A DNA stretch of 9,833 nt. It comes from Treponema sp. Its GTDB lineage: Bacteria; Spirochaetota; Spirochaetia; Treponematales; Breznakiellaceae. Both the position numbers and the translations under genes were made by a program. Of this stretch, positions 1 to 5,661 are shown in pieces (position 1 is the stretch's first letter; each line of letters opens with the position of its first letter). Location: the NCBI GenBank assembly GCA_031283505.1, contig JAITBO010000196.1:1-9833 (forward strand). The letters run 5' to 3'. A model generated the notes under the pieces. That model searched no databases. It was given only the letters and a program-made list of their open reading frames with translations, and was not told the origin of the DNA.

Positions 1-27
1 GCCCGCAATGGGCGGACAAAATTTTTT
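1..27 (+). terminator. Probable intrinsic terminator of an upstream gene, cut by the window edge
   Basis: The arm GGGCGGAC (10-17) is followed by AAAA and six T bases (22-27). The window starts with GCCC, which pairs with GGGC (10-13). If GTCC lay just outside the window, the stem would be 8 bp. The visible part is only 4 bp, so this is an inference from the right arm and the T run. Confidence 0.35.
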
Positions 28-96
28 AGCCTGTTGACGGCGGCGGACTTCCCCTGCCTGAATTAAAGTAAATTTTTGACCAATCTCCATAAAATA

Positions 97-131
97 TTGA
101 CTATACAGCTTAAAAAAACAGGGGGTATAAT
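97..131 (+). promoter_or_regulatory. Candidate promoter of the mglBAC operon
   Basis: A perfect TATAAT (126-131) lies 77 bases before the mglB start. TTGACT (97-102) is the best upstream -35-like hexamer, but the spacing is 23 bases, longer than the usual 16-18. A second TTGACC (76-81) with TATACA (102-107) has a 20-base spacer. The poor spacing may mean the promoter needs an activator, or that the -35 is not one of these. The -10 call is more secure than the -35. Confidence 0.35.
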
Positions 132-142
132 CGGCTTAATAT

Positions 143-177
143 AAAAAGTCCTGTGATCGATATAAAAGGACTTTTTT
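143..177 (+). promoter_or_regulatory. Leader hairpin with T run before mglB
   Basis: AAAAAGTCC (143-151) pairs perfectly with GGACTTTTT (168-176) across a 16-base loop. The right arm ends in six T bases (172-177). With a start site just after the TATAAT at 126-131, this hairpin would form near the very 5' end of the transcript and end about 30 bases before the mglB start codon. It could stabilise the message or act as a weak terminator/attenuator. The stem has only three G-C pairs, so strong termination is doubtful. Confidence 0.4.
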
Positions 178-208
178 GAAAATCTATATGCAGGAGGAGA
201 AAAAGCAA

Positions 209-1318
209 ATGAAAAAATTAGCGTTAGTTTTAGTGGTGTTAATGGCGGCGTCAAGCCTGGTCTTCGCGGGCGGCGGCGGACAGCAATCCGGCGGCGGCGG
301 GGCTTCGGGCGGCGGGGGGCAGGTTCAAATTGCCCTGCTGATGAGGAACATGGACGAACAATTTCTAAAGGATTATTCCGAAAGTGTGCGGAAACTGGCT
401 GCCGAAAAAGGCGTGGCCCTGAATGTCCAGGATGCCCGGAGCGACGGAGCTACCCAGCTTACCCAGCTTCAGACGTTGCTCAACCAGGGTTACAAATACT
501 TTGTTATTGTTCCCTGCGTTTCGGAACTTTCCGAGCAGATGAATCAGGAAATCGCCCAACGGGGCGGGGCGGCAGCCTATTCCAACATTCAGCCCACGGT
601 AGACGCCCTTAAAGTCGGGAAGAATTTCTTCTTTGCATCTTCCCCCGAATTTGTGGGCGGACGGTATCAGGGCCAGCTTATTGCCGATTATTTTGACAAG
701 TATCCAGATAAGGCTCCCGGCAAGGCGCTGAATATGCTCCTTATCCTGGGGCAGCTTGGTCATCCCGCCCAAGTCAACCGGGAAGCAGGGCTCCTTTCGG
801 AACTCAAAACCAGGGGATACACCGTTAATATTGTGGCCCGGGATACGGCGAACTGGACCCCCGATCAATCCCAGCAAAAAATGGACGCCTGGATCGGCGC
901 TTACCGGGGCCGGTTCAACGTGGTCGCCGCCCAGAACGACGGTATGGCTCTGGGCGCGGTTGAATCCCTCATTCAGAACGGCTTTACCAAGAGCGATGCC
1001 AGTGACGGCACCATCCTTACCGTTCCGGTCCTCGGGATTGACGCCACCGGCGAAGCCCTGAATTCCATGAAAGAGAACAAGCTCTACGCCACGGTGCTTC
1101 AGGACGCAGTGGGCCAGTCTTCCGCAGCCTTCGATGTCATCTATCAGATAGCTACCGGCGCGTACAAGCCCGGCAATGCTGCGGGTGGAACTCCCGCCGC
1201 CACCACGCCGATTGACGAAGCCCCGGCCAACGATGCCGCCATCATCGGTCAGTGCTACCTGGTGCCCTTTGTACCGGTTACCAAGGATTCTGATTACTAC
1301 AAAGCCAACGTAAAGTAA
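209..1318 (+). CDS. mglB: MglB-like galactose/glucose periplasmic binding protein
   Basis: Substrate-binding subunit of a sugar ABC importer, exported to the periplasm, where it passes a monosaccharide to MglAC. The 369-residue product has a signal peptide (residues 1-20, KK followed by a hydrophobic core, cleavage likely after VFA). A glycine-rich linker follows (21-37), then a type 1 periplasmic binding fold. Matches to Escherichia coli MglB are clear by eye: GQLGHP (181-186), DTANW (212-216), KMDAWI (224-229), NDGMALGAVE (243-252) and GIDATGEAL (276-284). The start at 209 is chosen over an in-frame ATG at 176 because AGGAGGAG (192-199) sits nine bases before it and the signal peptide begins there. 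No lipobox cysteine is present, so the protein is probably soluble. It heads the operon with mglA and mglC downstream. Several residues equivalent to the E. coli sugar ligands differ (see findings), so the exact sugar is unsure. Confidence 0.93.
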   Translation: MKKLALVLVVLMAASSLVFAGGGGQQSGGGGASGGGGQVQIALLMRNMDEQFLKDYSESVRKLAAEKGVALNVQDARSDGATQLTQLQTLLNQGYKYFVIVPCVSELSEQMNQEIAQRGGAAAYSNIQPTVDALKVGKNFFFASSPEFVGGRYQGQLIADYFDKYPDKAPGKALNMLLILGQLGHPAQVNREAGLLSELKTRGYTVNIVARDTANWTPDQSQQKMDAWIGAYRGRFNVVAAQNDGMALGAVESLIQNGFTKSDASDGTILTVPVLGIDATGEALNSMKENKLYATVLQDAVGQSSAAFDVIYQIATGAYKPGNAAGGTPAATTPIDEAPANDAAIIGQCYLVPFVPVTKDSDYYKANVK

Positions 1319-1324
1319 AAGCCC

Positions 1325-1379
1325 ATCCGCTGATTATACGGGTCGTTCACCGGCCTGTATAACCGGCGGATTATTTATT
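1325..1379 (+). terminator. Strong hairpin between mglB and mglA (partial terminator or mRNA stabiliser)
   Basis: Arms 1325-1342 and 1354-1371 form an 18-pair stem with two G-T wobbles, one A-C mismatch and an 11-base loop. It is followed by TATTTATT (1372-1379), a broken rather than continuous T run. It lies seven bases after the mglB stop. Hairpins at this place in binding-protein operons commonly make the binding protein more abundant than the ATPase and permease, by partial termination or by blocking 3' decay. That role is inferred here. Confidence 0.6.
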
Positions 1380-1388
1380 CAAGATAGT

Positions 1389-1444
1389 CGAACCGGTTCA
1401 AAACTAATCGGGTTCTGAAATTAGTTCGCTCTGATAATTTTTTT
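1389..1444 (+). promoter_or_regulatory. Second weaker stem and palindrome before mglA
   Basis: GAACCGGTTC (1390-1399) is a perfect 10-base palindrome. Just after it AACTAAT (1402-1408) pairs with ATTAGTT (1420-1426) around an 11-base loop, followed after a short gap by seven T bases (1438-1444). It could be an operator, or a second weak transcription stop. Nothing in the sequence decides which. Confidence 0.25.
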
Positions 1445-1461
1445 AAATAACAGGAATAGTG

Positions 1462-2967
1462 ATGGAAGAATCGGAATATATACTGGAAATGACCGGGGTC
1501 ACCAAACGCTTCCCCGGGGTGCTTGCCCTGGATGACGTTACCCTTCAGGTTAAACCGGGGACGGTACACGCCCTTATGGGAGAAAACGGAGCCGGGAAGT
1601 CAACATTGATGAAATGTCTCTTTGGTATCTACAAGATGGATGCCGGAAAAATCATCGTCAACGGACAGGAATGTCATTTTAACAACGCCGCCGACGCCAT
1701 GGCCGCCGGGGTATCCATGATTCACCAGGAACTGTCCAATGTTCCCGAATGTTCCGTCGCTCAGAACCTCTGGCTGGGCCGGGAACCTTTAAACAAACTG
1801 CATCTCATCGATCATAAGAAAATGATCCGGGACACAAAAAATCTTCTCCAGGGCCTTAATTTTGATTTTGATCCCGCAGCGCGTATGTCCGGCCTTTCCA
1901 TCAGCCACCAGCAGGGCTGCGAGATTGCCAGGGCGGTGTCCTACAATGCGTCCATCGTCGTTATGGACGAACCGACAAGCTCTTTAACGGAGAACGAAGT
2001 CGCCCACCTTTTCGGGATTATCAGGAACCTCCGTTCCCAGGGTGTGGCGATCATATATATATCCCACAAAATGGAAGAAATCTTCCGGATCGCCGATTCG
2101 GTTACGGTCATGCGGGACGGCAGGATAATAGGCTCCTATCCGGTAAGCGAACTGGACGGGAACAAACTTATCACCCTTATGGTAGGCCGGGATATGACCC
2201 ACCGCTTCCCCCCGGTGGAGTCTGAAATAGGGGATGTGTGCCTGGAAGTAAAAAACCTTACCGCCGCCAACCCCCGGTCATTCAGGGATGTTAGCTTCCA
2301 ACTCCGGCGGGGCGAAATCCTCGGCCTGGGGGGGCTTGTAGGAGCCCAGCGTACCGAGCTTGTAGAAGCTATCTTCGGGGTCAGGGCTGCCGCAAGCGGA
2401 AAAGTGCTGGTCAACGGCAAGCCCCTCAAAAAGCTTACCCCCGGCGAAGCGATCCGCAGCGGCATAGGGCTGGTAACCGAAGATCGGCGGAGTTCGGGCA
2501 TTTTCCCCCTCCTGGACATAACGGTAAACACAACCATCCCGTCCCTGAGGAACTATAAAACCAAAATCGGCCTTTTGGATCACCGCAAGCTTACCGCCCT
2601 GGCCTCCGAACAGAACCGCCAGCTCAAGACCAAAACTCCCTCCATGACCACCATGGTTCAGAATCTGTCCGGCGGGAACCAGCAGAAAGTGATACTCAGC
2701 CGCTGGCTCATGACCCTGCCGGACATCCTCATCATGGATGAACCCACCCGGGGCATAGATGTGGGGGCAAAGTACGAAATCTACACCATCATGGCGGAAC
2801 TGGCAAAACAGGGCAAGGCCATCATCATGGTTTCCAGTGAGATGCCGGAACTTCTCGGCATGAGCCACCGTATTCTGGTGCTTTGCGCGGGCCGGCATAC
2901 GGGGACTCTGGACAAAAAAGAAGCCACCCAGGAAGCGGTCATGCGGTACGCGACGCAGTTTTCGTAA
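1462..2967 (+). CDS. mglA: MglA-like sugar ABC transporter ATPase (two fused ATPase domains)
   Basis: Energises sugar import at the inner face of the membrane with the MglC permease. The 501-residue product is close to the length of E. coli MglA (506). Domain 1: Walker A GENGAGKST (40-48), Q-loop HQE (88-90), signature-like LSISHQQ (145-151), Walker B VVMDEP (166-171) and switch histidine H202 in ISHKMEE. Domain 2: degenerate Walker A GLVGAQRTE (291-299), good signature LSGGNQQ (402-408), Walker B LIMDEPTRGID (423-433), and SSE (458-460) in place of the switch histidine. This asymmetry is normal for the MglA/RbsA/XylG group. The stretch IVVMDEPTSSLTENEV closely resembles MglA. A GTG at 1459 is in frame, but AGGA (1452-1455) is better spaced for the ATG at 1462. 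The gene lies 143 bases after mglB and 31 before mglC. A 7-base G run (2328-2334) is in frame. Confidence 0.94.
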   Translation: MEESEYILEMTGVTKRFPGVLALDDVTLQVKPGTVHALMGENGAGKSTLMKCLFGIYKMDAGKIIVNGQECHFNNAADAMAAGVSMIHQELSNVPECSVAQNLWLGREPLNKLHLIDHKKMIRDTKNLLQGLNFDFDPAARMSGLSISHQQGCEIARAVSYNASIVVMDEPTSSLTENEVAHLFGIIRNLRSQGVAIIYISHKMEEIFRIADSVTVMRDGRIIGSYPVSELDGNKLITLMVGRDMTHRFPPVESEIGDVCLEVKNLTAANPRSFRDVSFQLRRGEILGLGGLVGAQRTELVEAIFGVRAAASGKVLVNGKPLKKLTPGEAIRSGIGLVTEDRRSSGIFPLLDITVNTTIPSLRNYKTKIGLLDHRKLTALASEQNRQLKTKTPSMTTMVQNLSGGNQQKVILSRWLMTLPDILIMDEPTRGIDVGAKYEIYTIMAELAKQGKAIIMVSSEMPELLGMSHRILVLCAGRHTGTLDKKEATQEAVMRYATQFS

Positions 2968-2998
2968 TTTTGAGGATTAAAGGATATTGGGAGCAACC

Positions 2999-3991
2999 AT
3001 GAAATTTACCAATGTTAAGCAGTTCATAAGCAAGTACACCACTTTTGTTACTTTTGTAGTATTGGTGTTCATTTTGGCGGTTCTTACTCGGGGGCAGGCC
3101 CTTTCCTGGGCCTCGATTAAAACCCTGATAATCGCCGAATCGGTCAGGGCCTTCGCCGCCTTGGGAGTCGGGATGATCATCATCACCAAAGGTATAGACC
3201 TTTCCATCGGGTATGTGGTGTGCCTTACCGCTTCGGTGGCCGCTTCCTTCGCCCAGATCCCGACATACGAGTCGGCGCTGTACTACGGACAGTCCTTCCC
3301 GCTGCTAGTCCCCATTATCGCGGGAATCCTTTCGGGCGGCGTGTTCGGCCTTTTTAACGGCGTCCTTGTAGCCTACGGAAAACTGCCGCCCTTCATCGCC
3401 ACCTTGGGAACCATGTCCATAGCCAGGGGCGTTCAGCTTATCTATACCAAAGCCGCCATAGTCGGTTCCCTAAACGCCAGCTTTAAAACCCTGGCCCAAA
3501 GTTCCATAGGCCCCTCGGGATTCTCCTTCCCCTACCTGGGCATCTACGTCATCATTGTCACCATCATCATCTGGGTACTGTTGAAACACACAAAACAGGG
3601 AACCAATTTCTACGCCATAGGCGGCAACGCCCAGGCCGCCCGGGTTTCGGGGATCAACGTGGAATGGGAACTCCTCTGCGTCTACTTCTACGCCGGCCTC
3701 CTCTACGGCGCCGCCGGGGTCCTTCAGGCGGGACGTCTGGGCCTGGCAAACGCCCTTACCGCCAACGGCATGGAACTTGACGCCATTGCCGCAGTCACCG
3801 TGGGCGGCGTCTCCCAAAACGGCGGCGTCGGCACCGTGGGCGGCATGATAATCGGAGTGTTCACCATGGGCCTCATCAACTACGGCATGAGCTTTCTCTC
3901 TATAGACTCCTACTACCAGCTTCTCGTCAAGGGCAGCATCATTATTGTTGCGGTGTTCTTTGATATGAAGAAGTACGCAAAGAAAGCGTAG
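2999..3991 (+). CDS. mglC: MglC-like sugar ABC transporter permease
   Basis: Inner-membrane channel subunit of the importer, of the branched-chain amino acid/ribose-type permease family. The 330-residue product (E. coli MglC is 336) is mostly hydrophobic, with membrane segments visible at about 14-30, 43-63, 70-85, 100-127, 178-195, 225-243, 262-295 and 305-321. Family motifs are present: GIDLSIG (65-71), PPFIATLGTMS (130-140), AIGGNAQAARVSGIN (206-220) and GMELDAIAAVTVGG (257-270). The ATG at 2999 is chosen because GGGAG (2989-2993) is five bases upstream. An in-frame TTG at 2987 would add four residues but has AGGA only two bases before it. It closes the mglBAC operon, in the order seen in Treponema. 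Confidence 0.93.
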   Translation: MKFTNVKQFISKYTTFVTFVVLVFILAVLTRGQALSWASIKTLIIAESVRAFAALGVGMIIITKGIDLSIGYVVCLTASVAASFAQIPTYESALYYGQSFPLLVPIIAGILSGGVFGLFNGVLVAYGKLPPFIATLGTMSIARGVQLIYTKAAIVGSLNASFKTLAQSSIGPSGFSFPYLGIYVIIVTIIIWVLLKHTKQGTNFYAIGGNAQAARVSGINVEWELLCVYFYAGLLYGAAGVLQAGRLGLANALTANGMELDAIAAVTVGGVSQNGGVGTVGGMIIGVFTMGLINYGMSFLSIDSYYQLLVKGSIIIVAVFFDMKKYAKKA

Positions 3992-4097
3992 ACGCCGTAA
4001 ATGACAGGAGACGATAAGCGGATCGGCAGCTTCCCTGTTTTTATCTTTTGATTTTGGGCGCATCGGTCCCTTAGGGCCCGACCGGGCTATCCGCTAT

Positions 4098-4134
4098 AAT
4101 AGATTTTGATAGGCTTTGCCTGTCAAAATCTATT
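4098..4134. repeat. 17-bp near-perfect inverted repeat (hairpin) after mglC
   Basis: Arms 4098-4114 and 4118-4134 pair over 17 positions with a single G-T wobble and a TTT loop. Neither strand has a T run after it, so it is not a standard intrinsic terminator. It lies about 107 bases after the mglC stop. It may protect the 3' end of the mgl message or be a mobile-type palindromic repeat unit. Confidence 0.6.
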
Positions 4135-4294
4135 CCACCTGCCAGTAAAAGGGCCAGGAAAGCCGGACATCGTCCGCTCCCTGACTGCGGTAAAGGCTGC
4201 CCCGCCGATTCTTTCATAGTATCAATCTAAATATAATCAGCTTTCATTCATAAAACAGCCCATAAAATAAAAAACAAGGGTTTTGTAACAAAAA

Positions 4295-4321
4295 CTCCGT
4301 GCTCCTCCGTGTAGTCCGTGG
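4295..4321 (-). repeat. Short tandem CACGGA/TCCGTG cluster, interspersed-repeat type
   Basis: TCCGTG occurs at 4296, 4306 and 4315, spaced 10 and 9 bases. On the minus strand it reads as CACGGA units that translate to TTDYTEEHG or NHGLHGG in two frames. From memory, such strings recur between genes in many unrelated bacterial genomes and are often miscalled as small proteins. The family assignment is not checked here. Confidence 0.45.
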
Positions 4322-4336
4322 TTAAATTTCTTAATC

Positions 4337-4542
4337 TTCCGCGCAAGGGATAGAGCGGAAATCCTTTTTTGCCTGCCAGGGCAAAAAAGATTGGAGTGAT
4401 AGCCCGGTCCGGCGCTTGTGCCGGATGCGCCCATCTCCGTATGGAGATGTCGTTAAATCCTTTCCCTACAGCACAGACCTGAAAGGGATGTTGCGCCCAT
4501 AGGTGTTCAATTTGGGGTTGGAAGCCCATTGGAGTCAGCCCC
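4337..4542. repeat. Chain of six short hairpins, possible interspersed-repeat mosaic or structured RNA
   Basis: Successive stems: TTCCGC/GCGGAA (4337-4342 with 4355-4360), CTTTTTTGCC/GGCAAAAAAG (4364-4373 with 4380-4389), TCCGGC/GCCGGA (4408-4413 with 4420-4425), CATCTCC/GGAGATG with a GTAT loop (4432-4438 with 4443-4449), ACCT..GGG/CCC..AGGT (4477-4487 with 4496-4504), and GGGGTTG/CAGCCCC with one wobble (4514-4520 with 4536-4542). The density of pairing is unusual for spacer DNA. It does not match a tRNA or any riboswitch I recognise. The strand of any transcript is unknown. Confidence 0.4.
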
Positions 4543-4619
4543 TTACATAGGGAACGGGTTTGCGGTTATCTTAATAATATACGGAAAATCTAACAATAAA
4601 AAGTAAAAGCAAGCGGGGA

Positions 4620-4648
4620 TTGAAATACAGGTATGGACCCCCTAACAA
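4620..4648 (+). promoter_or_regulatory. Candidate promoter for the nucleotidyltransferase-galE operon
   Basis: TTGAAA (4620-4625) is separated by 17 bases from TAACAA (4643-4648), which matches the -10 consensus only in part. The following DNA is AT-rich. TATAAC (4657-4662) is an alternative -10 without a matching -35. Either would give a leader of roughly 80-95 bases containing the hairpin at 4689-4715. Confidence 0.3.
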
Positions 4649-4688
4649 AAAATGGTTATAACATAAAAAAGAGAAACGCTATAGGAAG

Positions 4689-4715
4689 GACGCGGAATAC
4701 GCCGTTCCGGGCGTC
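4689..4715 (+). promoter_or_regulatory. Leader hairpin before the nucleotidyltransferase gene
   Basis: GACGCGGAA (4689-4697) pairs with TTCC (4705-4708) and GCGTC (4711-4715), leaving a two-base GG bulge and a seven-base loop. It is followed by TTACTATG and five T bases (4724-4728), then the ribosome binding site. It resembles a weak terminator in the leader and might attenuate the operon, but no alternative pairing that would make a switch was identified. Confidence 0.35.
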
Positions 4716-4745
4716 TTACTATGTTTTTGATAAGGAGAAAAAATT

Positions 4746-5618
4746 ATGAAACCAGTCCTTTTAGTCCTCGCCGCAGGTATAGGCAGCCGCTACGGCGGGG
4801 TAAAACAAATCGACGGCGTGGGACGGCACAACGAAACCTTGCTTGAATACGCAACCTACGATGCCCGGAAATGCGGCTACGGCAAGGTTGTTTACATCAT
4901 CAGAAAAGATATAGAGAAGGATTTCCGGGAACGTCTCTTTGACAAGGTTGCCCGTAACTTTGACGCGGAATACGTGTTCCAGGTCTCGAACCGGGCCAAG
5001 CCCTGGGGAACTGTCCATGCCCTGCTTGCCGCCCGCGAGGCGGTGAAAAGCCCCTTTACGGTGATCAACGCCGATGACTATTATGGCCGGAACGCCTTTA
5101 AAACCCTGGGAGAATACCTTGCGGGGCCCGGTGCGGGGGACGGCGCCCACGCTATGGTCGGCTATGTGCTGGAAAACACCATGAGCAAAGCCGGTTCCGT
5201 TTCGCGGGGGGTCTGTTCCGTTAAAGACGGCGTTCTGAGCGCCATGCGGGAACATACCAAAATCAGCTATACCCCGGAAGGCGGCATCGTCACCGAAATT
5301 GACGGCGGGATTCATCCCCTTACCGGAAAAGAATACGTTTCCATGAACTTCTTCGGCTTTACCCCCGGCATCTTCGATTTCTTTCAGGACTATTGGGAGG
5401 ATTTCTACGCCAAAAACAAGGACAGCGAAAAGGCGGAATCTCTTTTGCCGAACTCGGTCAACGAAATGGTCGCCCAGGGCAGGGGGTCGGTCAAATTCTT
5501 TTCGTCCGAAGAATCCTGGTTCGGGATGACCTATCCGGAAGACCGGGCGCTGGTAAAAGGAGAAATCGCCAAAAAAACTGCCGAGGGCTACTATCCCGAA
5601 CGGCTGTGGGAAAAATAA
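4746..5618 (+). CDS. Sugar-1-phosphate nucleotidyltransferase-like protein
   Basis: A 290-residue cytoplasmic protein of the NTP-transferase (GT-A-like) fold, expected to join a nucleoside triphosphate and a sugar-1-phosphate into a nucleotide sugar plus pyrophosphate. The nucleotide-binding loop is LAAGIGSRYGGVKQ (8-21). PWGTVHALLAA (86-96) fits the base/sugar contact region, and NADDYYG (108-114) carries the metal-binding aspartates. SMNFFGF (199-205), LLPNSVNEMV (233-242) and MTYPEDR (261-267) fit a family of roughly 300 residues often annotated only as nucleotidyltransferase. The loop differs from classical GalU, so the gene symbol is left blank. AAGGAGA (4732-4738) lies seven bases before the ATG. 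galE follows after 43 bases, so the pair is probably one operon and the product may be UDP-glucose, UDP-galactose or a related UDP-sugar. The substrate is inferred only from this context. Confidence 0.85.
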   Translation: MKPVLLVLAAGIGSRYGGVKQIDGVGRHNETLLEYATYDARKCGYGKVVYIIRKDIEKDFRERLFDKVARNFDAEYVFQVSNRAKPWGTVHALLAAREAVKSPFTVINADDYYGRNAFKTLGEYLAGPGAGDGAHAMVGYVLENTMSKAGSVSRGVCSVKDGVLSAMREHTKISYTPEGGIVTEIDGGIHPLTGKEYVSMNFFGFTPGIFDFFQDYWEDFYAKNKDSEKAESLLPNSVNEMVAQGRGSVKFFSSEESWFGMTYPEDRALVKGEIAKKTAEGYYPERLWEK

Positions 5619-5661
5619 TAATGGTCAATAATTCGACACAAAAACTACCGGGAGGATCACC

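Larger units (their letters stand above)
3992..4745. other. 754-base intergenic region between the mgl and galE operons
   Basis: No open frame here looks like a protein. Minus-strand frames of up to 93 codons at 4237-4529 translate repeat-like sequence and lack family features. The region holds a 17-bp hairpin (4098-4134), three TCCGTG units (4296-4320), a chain of small hairpins (4337-4542), an AT-rich stretch (about 4560-4610), a candidate promoter (4620-4648) and a leader hairpin (4689-4715). No convincing intrinsic terminator with a T run was found for mglC. Confidence 0.6.

Noticed and set aside
152..161. TGTGATCGAT in the mglB leader as a CRP-like site
   Set aside because: Only the left half TGTGA matches. 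The right half TCACA is missing, and the position lies downstream of the likely promoter.
365..877. Long antisense frame inside mglB, and similar ones inside mglA, mglC, galE and the lipoprotein gene
   Set aside because: These mirror GC-rich codon use of the real genes, lack ribosome binding sites and show no domain.
2328..2334. Seven-base G run in mglA as a phase-variation site
   Set aside because: Seven bases is short for efficient slippage, and switching off a nutrient importer ATPase this way is not expected. The frame is intact.
4018..4095. Long-range inverted repeat around AGCGGAT (4017-4023) and ATCCGCT (4089-4095), with a GC-rich inner stem, as the mgl terminator
   Set aside because: The outer match is only 7 bp across 65 bases, the inner stem is bulged, and no T run follows.
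4150..4180. CCAGGAAAGCCGGAC resembling the conserved AGGAAAGTCCGG of RNase P RNA
   Set aside because: The match is imperfect, and I saw no partner conserved segment of RNase P RNA nearby. The rest of the region does not fit.
4237..4529. Two overlapping minus-strand frames of 65 and 93 codons
   Set aside because: They translate the repeat-rich spacer (HGLHGG and TTDYTEEHG strings), have no ribosome binding site or domain, and are typical false calls on repeats.
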